DNA of 64,000 bases from Actinoplanes philippinensis (GCF_900113015.1 NZ_FONV01000005.1:496001-560000), one strand, 5' to 3'; positions 50,674 through 61,100 are shown, numbered from the stretch's first letter. The notes: generated from the sequence alone by a model not told the origin. Numbers and translations are program-made.

Positions 50674-51747
50674 ATGACGACCTCGACCAGCCCTGCCGCG
50701 GCCGCCGTGGACCCGGAGGCCTACCTGCAGGTACGCGATCTCAAGGTGCAGTTCCCGACCGAGGACGGCCTGGTTCGCGCGGTGGACGGCGTGTCCTTCT
50801 CGGTGCGCCGCGGGCAGACCCTCGGCATCGTGGGCGAGTCCGGCTCCGGCAAGAGCGTGACCAGCATGTCGATCCTGGGCCTGCACAACCCGGCCCGGAC
50901 GAAGATCAGCGGTGAGATCTCGATCGGTGGCCAGAACATCGTCGGGATGAAAGAGGAGAAGATCCAGAAGCTCCGCGGCAAGGACGTCGCGATGATCTTC
51001 CAGGATCCGCTGTCCGCGCTGCACCCGTACTACAAGGTCGGCGCGCAGATCGCCGAGGCCTACAAGGTGCACCACCCGTCGGCGAGCAAGAAGGAGGCCA
51101 GCACCCGGGCCGTCGACATGCTCAACCGGGTCGGCATCCCGCAGCCTCAGCGCCGCGCGAACCAGTACCCGCACGAGTTCTCCGGCGGTATGCGCCAGCG
51201 CGCCATGATCGCGATGGCGCTGGTGAACGACCCGGCTCTGGTGATCGCCGACGAGCCGACCACCGCCCTGGACGTGACCGTGCAGGCGCAGATCCTGGAG
51301 CTTCTCGAGGACCTGCAGCGCGAGTTCCAGTCCGCGATCATCATGATCACTCACGACCTCGGCGTGGTGTCGCAGGTCGCCGACGACGTCCTGGTGATGT
51401 ATGCCGGCCGGCCCGTCGAGACCGGCTCGGTGGAGCAGATCATGAAGCGGCCGCAGCACCCGTACACCTGGGGTCTGCTGGCCAGCGTGCCGTCGCTGCA
51501 CGGCGACGCGAACGTGGACCTGGTGCCGATCAAGGGCAACCCGCCCAGCCTGATCAACCTGCCCACGGGCTGTTCGTTCAACCCGCGCTGTCGTTACGCT
51601 GGTCAGAACGGCAACCGCTCGTTCTCCGAGGTTCCGGAGCTCCGCCCGGCCGGTGAGGACGGGCACAACGTCGCCTGCCACATGTCCTTCGAGACCCGGC
51701 AGCGGCTGTATGCAGAAGACATCGCGCACGCAGGAGTGGCCCAATGA
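50674..51747 (+). CDS. dppD: peptide ABC transporter ATP-binding protein, DppD/OppD type
   Basis: A 357-residue ATPase. Walker A is GESGSGKSV, the signature is FSGGMRQRA, Walker [14 protein letters not shown] and the switch histidine is in MITHDLGVV. The C-terminal oligopeptide-transporter domain has the cysteine pattern CSFNPRC ... VACH, which in this family can hold an Fe-S cluster. I chose the ATG at 50674 over 50659 because GGAAAG sits just upstream. The stop overlaps the next ATPase start (ATGA). Confidence 0.93.
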   Translation: MTTSTSPAAAAVDPEAYLQVRDLKVQFPTEDGLVRAVDGVSFSVRRGQTLGIVGESGSGKSVTSMSILGLHNPARTKISGEISIGGQNIVGMKEEKIQKLRGKDVAMIFQDPLSALHPYYKVGAQIAEAYKVHHPSASKKEASTRAVDMLNRVGIPQPQRRANQYPHEFSGGMRQRAMIAMALVNDPALVIADEPTTALDVTVQAQILELLEDLQREFQSAIIMITHDLGVVSQVADDVLVMYAGRPVETGSVEQIMKRPQHPYTWGLLASVPSLHGDANVDLVPIKGNPPSLINLPTGCSFNPRCRYAGQNGNRSFSEVPELRPAGEDGHNVACHMSFETRQRLYAEDIAHAGVAQ

Positions 51748-52775
51748 CTGATCTCGCAGACTCCGCGGCGAGCCCGGCCACCCCGACTCTTCCGGCTCGT
51801 GAGCCGCTGCTCAAGGTCGAGGGCCTGACCAAGCACTTCCCGGTCCGTTCCGGCCTCTGGGGCAAGGGCTCCGTGGTCCGCGCGGTGGAGAATGTGAACT
51901 TCGAGGTCCGCCCCGGTGAGACGCTCGGCCTGGTCGGCGAGTCCGGCTGTGGCAAGACGACGACCGGCCGCATGCTGGTCCGTCTGCTCGAGCCGACCTC
52001 CGGCAAGATCACCTTCAATGGTGAGGACATCACTCACACCAAGGGATCGCGGCTGCGCAAGCTCCGCCAGGACATCCAGATCATCTTCCAGGACCCGTAC
52101 GCGTCGCTGAACCCGCGGCACACGGTGGGCCGGATCGTCGCGATGCCGCTGCAGGTCAACGGCATCGAGCCGCCCGGTGGCGTGAAGCGGCGGGTGCAGG
52201 AGCTGCTGGAGACCGTCGGCCTCAACCCGGAGCACTACAACCGGTACCCGCACGAGTTCTCCGGCGGCCAGCGGCAGCGTATCGGCATCGCCCGGGCCCT
52301 GGCCCTGCAGCCGAAGCTGATCGTCGCCGACGAGCCGGTGTCCGCGCTCGACGTGTCGATCCAGGCGCAGGTGGTCAACCTGCTCCGTCAGCTGCAGCGT
52401 GACCTGGGGCTGTCCTTCGTCTTCATCGCCCACGACCTGGCCGTGGTCCGGCACTTCTGTGAGCGGATCGCCGTCATGTACCTGGGGCGGATGGTCGAGG
52501 TCGGCACGCGTCAGCAGATCTACGAGAACCCGGCTCACCCGTACACCCGTGCTCTGCTCTCCGCCGTGCCGGACGTGACGAAGCTGGGCGGCGCGGGCCG
52601 GATCAAGCTGGAGGGTGACGTCCCGTCGCCGATCGACCCGCCGTCCGGCTGCGTCTTCCACACCCGGTGCTGGAAGGCGCAGGAGAAGTGCGCGGCCGAG
52701 GCGCCGGTGCTCCTGCCGAACCCGAACGGCTCGGTCGCGGCCTGCCACTTCCCGGAGACCGGGGCCGTGATCTGA
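51744..52775 (+). CDS. dppF: peptide ABC transporter ATP-binding protein, DppF/OppF type
   Basis: A 343-residue ATPase: Walker [13 protein letters not shown], signature FSGGQRQRI, Walker [14 protein letters not shown], switch histidine in [11 protein letters not shown]. The C-terminal domain carries CVFHTRC ... KC ... AACHF. It closes the transporter locus and is followed by a rho-independent terminator. The paralogous ATPase it overlaps completes the NBD heterodimer. Confidence 0.93.
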   Translation: MTDLADSAASPATPTLPAREPLLKVEGLTKHFPVRSGLWGKGSVVRAVENVNFEVRPGETLGLVGESGCGKTTTGRMLVRLLEPTSGKITFNGEDITHTKGSRLRKLRQDIQIIFQDPYASLNPRHTVGRIVAMPLQVNGIEPPGGVKRRVQELLETVGLNPEHYNRYPHEFSGGQRQRIGIARALALQPKLIVADEPVSALDVSIQAQVVNLLRQLQRDLGLSFVFIAHDLAVVRHFCERIAVMYLGRMVEVGTRQQIYENPAHPYTRALLSAVPDVTKLGGAGRIKLEGDVPSPIDPPSGCVFHTRCWKAQEKCAAEAPVLLPNPNGSVAACHFPETGAVI

Positions 52776-52798
52776 TCCACCGCTCGTGATCGTCGATC

Positions 52799-52835
52799 GC
52801 CTCCCGCGCCGATGGCGCGGGAGGCGTTTCGTTTT
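52799..52835 (+). terminator. rho-independent terminator of the peptide-transporter operon
   Basis: An 11-bp perfect stem GCCTCCCGCGC / GCGCGGGAGGC with a 5-base loop, followed by GTTTCGTTTT. Confidence 0.9.
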
Positions 52836-52840
52836 ACCCT
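52835..52840 (+). promoter_or_regulatory. candidate -10 box of leaderless CBM6-like gene
   Basis: TACCCT begins at the last T of the terminator tract and lies 6 bases ahead of the GTG at 52847. Confidence 0.4.
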
Positions 52841-52846
52841 GTCCGG

Positions 52847-53488
52847 GTGGATCAGCGATCTCCGACCGTCTATCGCACCAAGTCGTGGCAGAACCGGCGC
52901 CGGGTGGTGACCGTGCTCGGCGGCGCCGGCCTCGTGCTCGTCGGCTACCTGCTGGGCCGCTGGCAGGACACCCCGGCCGAGCCGGTGATCACGCCCCAGG
53001 CGGCGGTCACCACCCCGGCCGCCACGCCGGAGGCCACCTCGGCCGAGCCGGACGCCTCGCCGTCGCCCGCTCCCCCGGCCGGCGCGGCGCCCTACCCGGT
53101 GCTGCAGGCCGAGTCGGCGACCGAGCTGGCCGGGGTGCAGACCCAGGCGACCGAGGACGAGGGCGGCGGTCAGAACATCGGCTGGGTCAACCGGGACGAC
53201 CACCTGCGGTTCGACAACTTCGACTTCGGCGCCGTGCCGGCGACTCAGGTGCGGTTGCGGCTGGCGTCCGGGTCCGGGATCAGCGGCCGGGTGCAGGTCC
53301 GGCTGGACAGCCGGGACGCCGCGCCGGTCGGTGAGGTCTCGGTCAGCGACACCGGCGGTTGGCAATCATGGCGTACGGGCACCGCCGTCCTCCAGCCGGT
53401 CAGCGGCGTGCACACCGTGTTCGTCACGTTCACCGCGAACGACGGCGGCGAGTTCGTCAACCTCAACTGGCTGCAGTTCGTCCACTGA
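52847..53488 (+). CDS. membrane-anchored CBM6-like carbohydrate-binding protein
   Basis: A 213-residue type II membrane protein: short basic N-terminus, one helix (VVTVLGGAGLVLVGYLLG, about 20-37), a Pro/Ala/Thr stalk (about 42-83), then a beta-sandwich of the CBM6 sort at about 88-213. The CBM6 pattern YPVLQAESATELAGVQTQ, NIGWVNRDDHLRFDNFDFG, GWQSWRTGTAVLQPVSGVH and the final VNLNWLQFV is clear. No catalytic domain is attached. It probably binds a cell-wall or environmental polysaccharide on the outer face. Confidence 0.8.
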   Translation: MDQRSPTVYRTKSWQNRRRVVTVLGGAGLVLVGYLLGRWQDTPAEPVITPQAAVTTPAATPEATSAEPDASPSPAPPAGAAPYPVLQAESATELAGVQTQATEDEGGGQNIGWVNRDDHLRFDNFDFGAVPATQVRLRLASGSGISGRVQVRLDSRDAAPVGEVSVSDTGGWQSWRTGTAVLQPVSGVHTVFVTFTANDGGEFVNLNWLQFVH

Positions 53489-53497
53489 GCGACGGGG

Positions 53498-53887
53498 TCA
53501 GACGGTCACCTCGATGCGGCGGGGCCGGCGCTCCAGGACCGGGATGCTCAGGGTCAGGACGCCGTTGTCGTACCGCGCCTCGAGCCGGTCGGTGTCGAGC
53601 CGATCGGACAGGAAGACCTGCCGGCTGAAGGTGCCCATCGGGCGTTCGGCGATCACGACCTGCGCGTTCTCCTGCTCGGCACGCCGGCGCTCGGCGCGGA
53701 CGGTGAGCACCTTGCCGTCGACGGTGATGTCGATCGAGGCGGTGTCGACGCCGGGCAGGTCGATGTCGATGTAGAAGGCGCCGTCCACCCGGTAGGCGTC
53801 GAGCCGGGCGCCCGAGCTGCGGGCCGAGCCCTCCAGGACGCGGGCGGTCAGTCGCTCCAGGTCGCGGACGGTGGGGGTGGTGAGCAT
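53498..53887 (-). CDS. hsp20: Hsp20/alpha-crystallin small heat-shock protein
   Basis: A 129-residue small heat-shock chaperone that holds unfolding proteins. The alpha-crystallin domain spans about residues 25-118: LDAYRVDGAFYIDIDLPGVD, then GKVLTVRAERR, FSRQVFLSDRLD and YDNGVLTLSIPV, the last two being the family signature. No C-terminal IxI motif beyond the domain is obvious apart from IEVTV. GGAGG precedes the ATG at 53887. A HAIR operator lies 19 bases upstream of the start. Confidence 0.93.
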   Translation of the reverse strand: MLTTPTVRDLERLTARVLEGSARSSGARLDAYRVDGAFYIDIDLPGVDTASIDITVDGKVLTVRAERRRAEQENAQVVIAERPMGTFSRQVFLSDRLDTDRLEARYDNGVLTLSIPVLERRPRRIEVTV

Positions 53888-53905
53888 GGGTGGCTCCTCC
53901 AGTTT

Positions 53906-53926
53906 CTTGAGCGTGGGTGACTCAAG
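53906..53926. promoter_or_regulatory. HAIR operator (HspR binding site)
   Basis: CTTGAGC, 7 bases, ACTCAAG: the HspR-associated inverted repeat CTTGAGT-N7-ACTCAAG with one mismatch in the left arm. It is just upstream of hsp20, as in other actinobacterial HspR targets. Confidence 0.88.
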
Positions 53927-54016
53927 TCTGAGAACCGAGAATCCCGCTGCGCGATTCCCCCACGGATTTGTGACGGCCGCCGCTCGATCGGCCCGCGCTT
54001 CCTCGAACACGTGTAC

Positions 54017-54022
54017 TAAAGT
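54017..54022 (+). promoter_or_regulatory. candidate -10 box of leaderless DNA polymerase IV gene
   Basis: TAAAGT lies 6 bases ahead of the GTG at 54029, with no Shine-Dalgarno. Confidence 0.45.
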
Positions 54023-54028
54023 GGCGGC

Positions 54029-55207
54029 GTGATCCTGCATGCCGACCTGGACTCGTTCTACGCGTCGGTCGAGCAGCGCGACGATCCCGCGCTGCGCGGC
54101 CGGCCGGTCCTCGTCGGCGGCGGGGTGGTGCTGGCGGCCTCCTACGAGGCGAAGGAGTTCGGCGTGCGTACCCCGATGGCTCTCGGGCGGGCGAGGGCGC
54201 TCTGCCCGCATGCCGTCGTCGTGCCGCCCCGGATGGCCGCGTATGCGGCGGCCAGCAAGGCCGTGTTCGAGGTGTTCCGCGACACCACCCCGCTCGTCGA
54301 GCCGATCTCCATCGACGAGGCGTTCCTCGACGTCGAGGGCCTGCGCCGGATCCGCGGGAGGCCGGAGGAGATCGCGATCGGGCTGCGAGCCGAGGTGCGC
54401 GCGCGGACCGGGCTGCCGATCACCGTCGGCGTGGCGCCCACCAAGTTCCTGGCCAAGGTGGCCAGCGGCGCCGGCAAGCCGGACGGGCTGCTGGTCGTGC
54501 CACCCGGCCGGGAGCTGGAGTTCCTGCATCCGCTCCCGGTGGAGAAACTATGGGGCGTCGGGCCGGTCACCGCCACCCGGCTGCGCGAGCGGCAGATCCA
54601 CACGGTCGGGCACGTCGCCCGGATCGGCGAGGCGGCCCTGATCGCCATGCTCGGCGTCAACGCCGGCCGGCACCTGCACGCGCTCGCCCACAACCACGAC
54701 CCGCGCCGGGTGGAGACCGGGCGGCGGCGCGGCTCGATCGGGGCGCAGTGCGCGCTGGGCCGGTCCGGGCCACGGGGATTCCCCGAGGTCGAGGCGGTGC
54801 TCGGCGCGCTCGTCGACCGGGTCACCCAGCGGATGCGGCGGGCACACCGGGCCGGGCGGACCATCACGCTACGGCTGCGGTTCGGCGACTTCAGCCGGGC
54901 CACCCGCTCCCGCAGCCTGCTCAAGGCCACGATGCAGACCGGGGCGGTGCTGCGGACCGCGGTCGACCTGCTGCGCGAGGCCTGGCCGCTGATCGGCGAG
55001 CGAGGGCTCACGCTGGTGGGAGTCGCGGTCAGCAACCTCGACGGGGACGGGGCCGTGCAGATGGAGCTGCCGTTCGAGCCGCCACGCGCCGACGGGCTCG
55101 ACGCGGCGGTCGACCGGGTTCGTGATCGGTTCGGATCCGGCTCGCTGCGGCGCGCCGCGATGATCGGGCGGGACATCTCGCCGTCGGTGCCCCTCCTTCC
55201 CGACTGA
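54029..55207 (+). CDS. dinB: DNA polymerase IV (Y family)
   Basis: A 392-residue translesion polymerase. The first catalytic motif is HADLDSFYASVEQ with metal-binding Asp, the second YSIDEAFLDV-like (SIDEAFLDV, about residues 92-100). LAASYEAKEFGVRTPMALG shapes the nucleotide pocket and a helix-hairpin-helix follows at PVEKLWGVGPVTATRL. The C-terminal little-finger domain reaches VQMELPFEPP, where a beta-clamp-binding QMELPF-like motif is visible. Full length for the family. Confidence 0.93.
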   Translation: MILHADLDSFYASVEQRDDPALRGRPVLVGGGVVLAASYEAKEFGVRTPMALGRARALCPHAVVVPPRMAAYAAASKAVFEVFRDTTPLVEPISIDEAFLDVEGLRRIRGRPEEIAIGLRAEVRARTGLPITVGVAPTKFLAKVASGAGKPDGLLVVPPGRELEFLHPLPVEKLWGVGPVTATRLRERQIHTVGHVARIGEAALIAMLGVNAGRHLHALAHNHDPRRVETGRRRGSIGAQCALGRSGPRGFPEVEAVLGALVDRVTQRMRRAHRAGRTITLRLRFGDFSRATRSRSLLKATMQTGAVLRTAVDLLREAWPLIGERGLTLVGVAVSNLDGDGAVQMELPFEPPRADGLDAAVDRVRDRFGSGSLRRAAMIGRDISPSVPLLPD

Positions 55208-55359
55208 GCGGGCGCCGGCCGCGTTCGCGGGCGCTGACCTATCGGGGCGCCGCCGGCAGGCCCAGGACGATCCTCAGGCGGAGGTCCTGCCGCATGACAC
55301 CCGACGGTGGCGTCGGGAGATGTCGCTTTCCGGCGTACCCGGGCGCCACGGAGTCTGCC

Positions 55360-55365
55360 TAGCAT
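55360..55365 (+). promoter_or_regulatory. candidate -10 box of leaderless kinase gene
   Basis: TAGCAT lies 7 bases ahead of the GTG at 55373. Confidence 0.4.
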
Positions 55366-55372
55366 CGGAGAC

Positions 55373-56440
55373 GTGCGGAAGGTACGGGTGGACCTCGCGG
55401 TCGCGGCCGGGGTCGCCGCGGTGCTGGCGCTGATCGCCTCGGCCGAGCTCGGTGGGCGGAGCGGGATCGGGGCGTACCTGTGGGCGGCCGCCCTCGGCGT
55501 GCTCATGCTCTGGCGGCGGCGGCACTCCCGTACCGTGCTGATCCTGACCCTGTCCGGTCTTTTCGCCTACTATGCGGCCGGGTTCCCGGCGATCGGCGTC
55601 GCCGTCCCACTGGCCGCCGCACTGTATTCGGCCGCCGAGGCCGGGCACCGCCGGATCGCCGTCGTCACGGTGCTGATCGCCATGGTCGTGTCGGTGTTCT
55701 TCCGGCTGCGGGAAGGGCAGGACTTCGGGGTCGTCGTGCTCTACGACGGGATCGGCCATCTCGCCCTGATGGCCGCCGCGATCGCCCTCGGCGAGCTGGT
55801 CCGGGCCCGTCGGCGGATCGCCGCGCTCACCGGCCGGCAGATCGAGCTGGAGGCCGAACGCCGGGTGCACGAGCACAACCAGGAACTGTCCCGGGAACTG
55901 CACGACGCGATCGGGCACGCGCTCACCGTCGCCGCGATCCAGGCCAACGTGGCCCGGCAGGAGGCGCCCCACCGGCCGGACGCCGCGGTGACCGCTCTCG
56001 ATCATGTGGCGCGGGCGCTGTCCGACGCGCTCGACGAGTTGCGGGGCACGGTGCGGCGCCTGCGGGCCGGGCCCTCCCTCGGCGACCTCGGCGCACTGAT
56101 GGACACCGCCCGCGACGCCGGATTCCGGGTGCGCGCCGACATCGAACCGGTCGAGGATCCGGAGACCGCGGCCACCGCCTACCGGCTGGTCCGGGAGGCG
56201 GTGACGAACGTGCTGCGGCACTCGGCGGGACACAGCATCGCGGTCGAGATCCGCGAGGACGACGGAATTCTGCTGGTCAGCGTCGAGGACGACGGGACGC
56301 CCAGCGGTCCCGAAGCGGCGGGGGCGGGATTGACCGGGCTGCGGGAGCGGGTGGCCGCGGCCGGAGGGCAGCTCGATGCCGGGCCGGTCGAGCACGGGTG
56401 GCGGGTCAGCGCGGCCCTGCCCCTGGCGGTGGCCCGGTGA
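55373..56440 (+). CDS. membrane sensor histidine kinase (HisKA_3 type)
   Basis: A 355-residue kinase with about five membrane helices in residues 5-140, then the box ELSRELHDAIGHALTVAAI and a HATPase with EAVTNVLRHSAG, DDGTPSG and GLTGLRERV. The GTG at 55373 precedes the first helix and has a -10-like hexamer 7 bases ahead; an upstream ATG (55307) would add 22 residues rich in arginine and is less likely. Its end overlaps the regulator start (GTGA). Confidence 0.9.
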   Translation: MRKVRVDLAVAAGVAAVLALIASAELGGRSGIGAYLWAAALGVLMLWRRRHSRTVLILTLSGLFAYYAAGFPAIGVAVPLAAALYSAAEAGHRRIAVVTVLIAMVVSVFFRLREGQDFGVVVLYDGIGHLALMAAAIALGELVRARRRIAALTGRQIELEAERRVHEHNQELSRELHDAIGHALTVAAIQANVARQEAPHRPDAAVTALDHVARALSDALDELRGTVRRLRAGPSLGDLGALMDTARDAGFRVRADIEPVEDPETAATAYRLVREAVTNVLRHSAGHSIAVEIREDDGILLVSVEDDGTPSGPEAAGAGLTGLRERVAAAGGQLDAGPVEHGWRVSAALPLAVAR

Positions 56441-57108
56441 GGCGCGTGCGGGTGGTGCTCGTCGACGACCAGTCTCTGGTGCGCGCGGGCATAACGGCCC
56501 TGCTCACCGGTGAGCCGGCCGGGATCGAGGTGGTCGGGGAGGCGTCCGACGGGGTGGCCGGGGCGGCCCTCGTCCGGCGGCTACGGCCGGACGTCGTGCT
56601 GATGGACATCCGGATGGCCGGTGGGGACGGTATCGCCGCGGTCCGGGAGATCCGGGCCGAGCCGTCCGGCCGGGACGTCGCGATCCTCATGCTGACCACT
56701 TTCGACACCGACGACGAAGTGCTCGGGGCGATGCGGGCCGGCGCCGACGGATACCTGCTCAAGGACACCGCACCCGGACCACTGCGCGAGGCGGTACAGG
56801 CCGCCGCCCGCGGCGAACCGGTCCTCTCACCCGGCGTGACCCGGCAGGTCATGGCCCACGCGGCAGCCGTGCCACGACCGGTCGCCGCCGCGGGCCTGGA
56901 GCGGCTCACCGCCCGCGAACGCCAGGTGCTGACCGCCCTCGCGGACGGCGACGACAATGCGGCGGTCGCCCGGGCGCTGTCCTTGAGTCCGGAGACCGTC
57001 CGGACGTACGTGCACCGGATCCTGGCCAAACTGGAGGCCGGAAGCCGCGCGCAGCTCGTCGCCATCGCCCATCGCAGCGGTCTTGCGGCGGCCCGCCGCC
57101 GTGAGTGA
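56437..57108 (+). CDS. NarL/LuxR-family response regulator
   Basis: A 223-residue regulator. The acidic pair is D10-D11, the phospho-acceptor D57 (VLMDIRMA), then MLTTFDTDDE and LLKDTAP. The LuxR domain is LTARERQVLTALADGDDNAAVARALSLSPETVRTY read in two parts, with ADGDDNAA less canonical than usual at the turn before the recognition helix. The GTG overlaps the kinase stop by 4 bases. Confidence 0.93.
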   Translation: MRRVRVVLVDDQSLVRAGITALLTGEPAGIEVVGEASDGVAGAALVRRLRPDVVLMDIRMAGGDGIAAVREIRAEPSGRDVAILMLTTFDTDDEVLGAMRAGADGYLLKDTAPGPLREAVQAAARGEPVLSPGVTRQVMAHAAAVPRPVAAAGLERLTARERQVLTALADGDDNAAVARALSLSPETVRTYVHRILAKLEAGSRAQLVAIAHRSGLAAARRRE

Positions 57109-57120
57109 GGCGGGCTCTGC

Positions 57121-57320
57121 CTTTCGCCGCACCGGACGCCGTCCGGTGCGGCCGGCCTCGGCATTTCGGCGACCGGACGCCGCCTGTCCAGCCGACACCG
57201 GCATCTCGGCGACCGGACGCCGCCTGTGCGGCCCACCCCGGCTTTCGGCGGCCGGACGCCGCCTGTGCGGCCCACCCGGCTTTCGCCGGCCGGACGCCGC
57301 TTGTGCGGCCGGCCTGCGAT
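57121..57320. repeat. five-copy tandem repeat of about 40 bp with shrinking period
   Basis: CCGGACGCCG recurs at 57132, 57173, 57213, 57252 and 57290, spaced 41, 40, 39 and 38 bases. Copies share TTTCGGCG before the core and CCTGTGCGGCC after it. The GGCG...CGCC part of each unit can fold into a small hairpin. The array fills most of the gap between the regulator gene and cobF. Confidence 0.85.
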
Positions 57321-57381
57321 GTAGCGCTCACCGGCTCGGGCTGGCGATGGGGTGTCGGCGGGGGTGAGGCAGACTCAGGGC

Positions 57382-58134
57382 GTGCGGAAGATCTGTGTAG
57401 TCGGGATCGGCGCGGGCGACCCGGACCATCTGACCCTGCAAGCGGCGAAGGCGATCGGGCGGACCGATGTGTTCTTCCTGCTCGACAAGGGTGAGACCAA
57501 GGCCAGCCTGATCGAGCTGCGGGAGCGCCTCATCCGGGGGTATTCGCAGCCGCGGAAGCGGATCGTCGAGGGCCGCGACCCGGATCGTGACCGCAACCCG
57601 GCCGACTACACCGGCACCGTCGCCGACTGGCGGCACCGGCGATCCCTGGTCCTGGAGGAGCTGATCGCCGAGCACCTCAAGGACGACGAGATCGGATCGA
57701 TCCTGGTGTGGGGCGACCCCTCGCTGTACGACTCGACGATCGCCATCCTCGAGGAGATCCTGGAGCGAGGGGCGGTCGAGTTCGAGTTCGAGGTTGTCCC
57801 CGGCATCAGCAGCGTGTCGGCGCTGGCCGCCAAGCATCGGGTCGGCCTGAACCGGGTGGGGCAGCCGTTCCAGGTCACCACCGGGCGGCGCCTGGCCGAG
57901 GGCTGGCCGGAAGGCGCCGACGACGTGATCGTGATGCTCGACGCCCAGCACGCGTTCACGAAATACCCGGACGCGGACATCTACTGGGGCGCCTACGTCA
58001 GCACGCCGGACGAGTTGCTCGCCGCAGGCCCGGTGGCCGAGGTCGGCGACGAGATCGTCAAGACCCGCACCGAGGCCCGCGAGCGGCACGGCTGGATCAT
58101 GGACACCTATCTGCTCCGCCGCCGCCAGGCCTGA
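57382..58134 (+). CDS. cobF: precorrin-6A synthase (deacetylating), CobF
   Basis: A 250-residue corrin methyltransferase of the aerobic cobalamin pathway: CobF methylates C-1 of precorrin-5 with loss of acetate. Seen: the CVVGIGAGDPDHLTLQA SAM-binding start, GDPSLYDSTIAILEEI and EVVPGISSVSALAAKH of tetrapyrrole methylases, and CobF-like features VEGRDPDRDRNP and YWGAYVSTPDELLAAG. The GTG start has CAGACT 6 bases upstream and no Shine-Dalgarno. It is convergent with cobN, 22 bases apart. Confidence 0.9.
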   Translation: MRKICVVGIGAGDPDHLTLQAAKAIGRTDVFFLLDKGETKASLIELRERLIRGYSQPRKRIVEGRDPDRDRNPADYTGTVADWRHRRSLVLEELIAEHLKDDEIGSILVWGDPSLYDSTIAILEEILERGAVEFEFEVVPGISSVSALAAKHRVGLNRVGQPFQVTTGRRLAEGWPEGADDVIVMLDAQHAFTKYPDADIYWGAYVSTPDELLAAGPVAEVGDEIVKTRTEARERHGWIMDTYLLRRRQA

Positions 58135-58156
58135 TCCGCCGCGCCGGGCCCGCGGC

Positions 58157-61100
58157 TCAGGCCGGCCCGTCCTCCAGGTCGCCCTCCGTCTCCAGGTAAA
58201 GCTGCTGGAGGGCGGCCAGCGTCTCCGGCTCCGGCGAGTCCCACAGTTTGCGGTCGGCGGCCTCCAGCAGGCGCTCGGTGATGCCGTGCAGCGCCCACGG
58301 GTTGGACTGCCGCATGAACGCCTGATTCTCCGCGTCCAGCACGTAGCTGGCCGCGAGCTGCTCATACATCCAGTCGGTGACCACGCCGGCGGTCGCGTCG
58401 TAGCCGAAGAGGTAGTCGACGGTCGCCGCCAGCTCGAAGGCGCCCTTGTAGCCGTGCCGCCGCATCGCCGCGATCCAGCGGGGGTTCACCACCCGGGCCC
58501 GGAAGATCCGCGCGGTCTCCTCGGTCAGGCTGCGGGTGCGTGCCTGGTCCGGGTTGGTCGAGTCGCCGATGTACGCCGCCGGCGCCTTACCGGTCAGCGC
58601 GCGAACCGTGGCGATCATGCCGCCGTGATACTGGAAGTAGTCGTCGGAGTCGGCGATGTCGTGCTCGCGGGTGTCGATGTTCTTCGCGGCCACGTCGATC
58701 CGGCGGTACGCGTTCTCCATGTCACCACGAGCCGGGACACCGTCCAGGTCACGGCCGTAGGCGAAACCGCCCCACACCGCATACACCTCGGCCAGGTCGG
58801 CGTCGTCGCGCCAGTTCCGGCTGTCGATCAAAGGCAGGATTCCCGCACCGTACGCCCCCGGGCGTGACCCGAAGATCCGTGTCGTCGCCCGCCGCCAGTC
58901 ACCGTGCTCGCCCTGGTCACGCAGCGCGTGCTCACGCACGAAGTTGTCCGGCTCGTCCAGGCCGGCGATCAGCTGGAAGGCGTCGTCGAGCAGCGCCACC
59001 ACGTGGGGGAACGCGTCCCGGAAGAAGCCGGAGATACGGACCGTCACGTCGACGCGAGGACGGCCGAGCTCACCGGCCGCGATCGGCTCCAGCCCGGTGA
59101 CGCGCCGTGACGCCGGGTCCCAGATCGGGCGGACACCGATCAGCGCCAGGATTTCAGCGATGTCGTCGCCCGCGGTGCGCATCGCGCTGGTGCCCCACGC
59201 GGACAGGCCGACCGAGCGGGGCCAGTCGCCGTGATCGGCGCGGTAGCGGTTGAGCAGCGACTCGGCCATCGCCTGCCCGGTCTCCCAGGCCAGCTGGCTC
59301 GGGATGGCCTTCGGGTCGACGGAGTAGAAGTTACGGCCGGTGGGCAGCACGTTGATCAGGCCACGCAGGGGGGAGCCGCTCGGCCCCGCCGGGACGTAGC
59401 CGCCGTCGAGCGCGTGCAGGACGTGGGTCAGCTCGTCGGTGGTCCGGGCGAGGCGTGGCACGACCTCGGTGGCGGCGAACTCCAGCACGCGCACCACGTC
59501 CGGCAGGTCCGACAAGCCCTCCGGGACCGTCGTCGGCCATCCCGCCTCTTCCATCGCCGTCACCAGGGCGCGCGCCTCCGCCTCGACCGCATCGGTCTCC
59601 GCCGTCGACGCGTCCTCGGCCAGGCCGAGCGCCTCCCGCAGGCCGGGCAGCGCAGCCACCTTGCCGGCCCACATCTGCCGGGCCCGCAGCATGGCCAGCA
59701 CCAGGTTGATCCGTGCCTCACCGGACGGGGCCGCGCCGAGCACGTGCAGCCCGTCGCGGATCTGCACATCCTTGACCTCACACAGCCATCCATCGATGTG
59801 CATGATGAAGTCGTCGAACTCTTCGTCGTCCGGCCGGTGCTGCTGGCCGAGGTCGTGGTCCATCTTGGCGGCCTGGATCAGGGTCCAGATCTGCGCCCGG
59901 ATCGCGGGCAGTTTCGCCGGGTCGAGCGCGGCGATGTTGGCGTGCTCGTCGAGCAGCTGCTCCAGCCGGGCGATGTCGCCGTAGGACTCGGCCCGCGCCA
60001 TCGGGGGGATCAGGTGGTCGACCAGGGTGGCGTGGGCGCGCCGCTTGGCCTGGGTGCCCTCACCCGGGTCGTTGACCAGGAACGGGTAGATCAGTGGCAG
60101 GTCGCCGAGCGCCGCGTCGGTGCCGTCGGACGCGGACATGCCGACATTCTTGCCGGGCAGCCACTCCAGGTTGCCGTGCTTGCCGACGTGCACGACGGCG
60201 TGCGCGCCGAACTCGTCGGCCAGCCACCGATACGCCGCCAGGTAGTGATGCGACGGCGGCAGGTCGGGGTCGTGGTAGATGGCGACCGGGTTGGCGCCGA
60301 AACCACGCGGCGGCTGCACCATCACCACGATGTTCTCGTCGCGGAGCGCTGCCAGCACGATGTCGCCGCCGTCGGTGTAGAGCTCACCCGGCGGCGGGCC
60401 CCAGTGCTGCTCGACGCTCTCCCGGAAATCGTCCGGCAGCGTCGCGAACCAGGACTCGTAGGCCGAACCCGAGATCCGCACCTTGTTCTCGGACAGCTGC
60501 TCCTCGGTCAGCCAGTCCGGATCCTGGCCACCGGCGGCGATCAGCGTGTGGATCAGGCCGTCGCCGTCGTAATCGGAGAAGGAACCGACCTGATAACCGC
60601 GCTCCTTGAGGGCCCTGATCAGGGCGACCGTCGACGCCGGAGTGTCCAGGCCGACCGCGTTGCCGATCCGGGAGTGCTTGGTCGGATAGGCCGACAGCAT
60701 CAACGCGATCCGCCGGTCGGCCGGCGGGACATGCCGCAGCCGGGCGTGCGCCACCGCGATCCCGGCGACCCGCAGGGCCCGCTCGGGGTCGGCCACGTAG
60801 ACCGAAAGCCCGTCCTGGTCGATCTCCTTGAACGAGAACGGCACCGTGATGATCCGTCCGTCGAACTCGGGGATCGCCACCTGCGTCGCCGCGTCCAGCG
60901 GGCTCAGGCCGTCGTCGCTGGCCTCCCACGCGGCCCGCGAGCTGGTCAGGCAGAGGCCCTGCAGGATCGGCACGTCCAGGTCGGCGAGCACGCCGACATC
61001 CCACGCCTCGTCGTCACCGCCGGCGCTCGCCGTGGCCGGACGGGTGCCGCCGGCGGCCAGCACCGTCACCACCAGCGCGTCGGCCTTGCGCAGCTCGGCC

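Noticed and set aside
56437..57275. Minus-strand frame with repeated VRPPKAG segments over the 57.1-kb repeats
   Set aside because: The amino-acid repeat merely reflects the DNA repeat; the frame runs antisense through the response-regulator gene.
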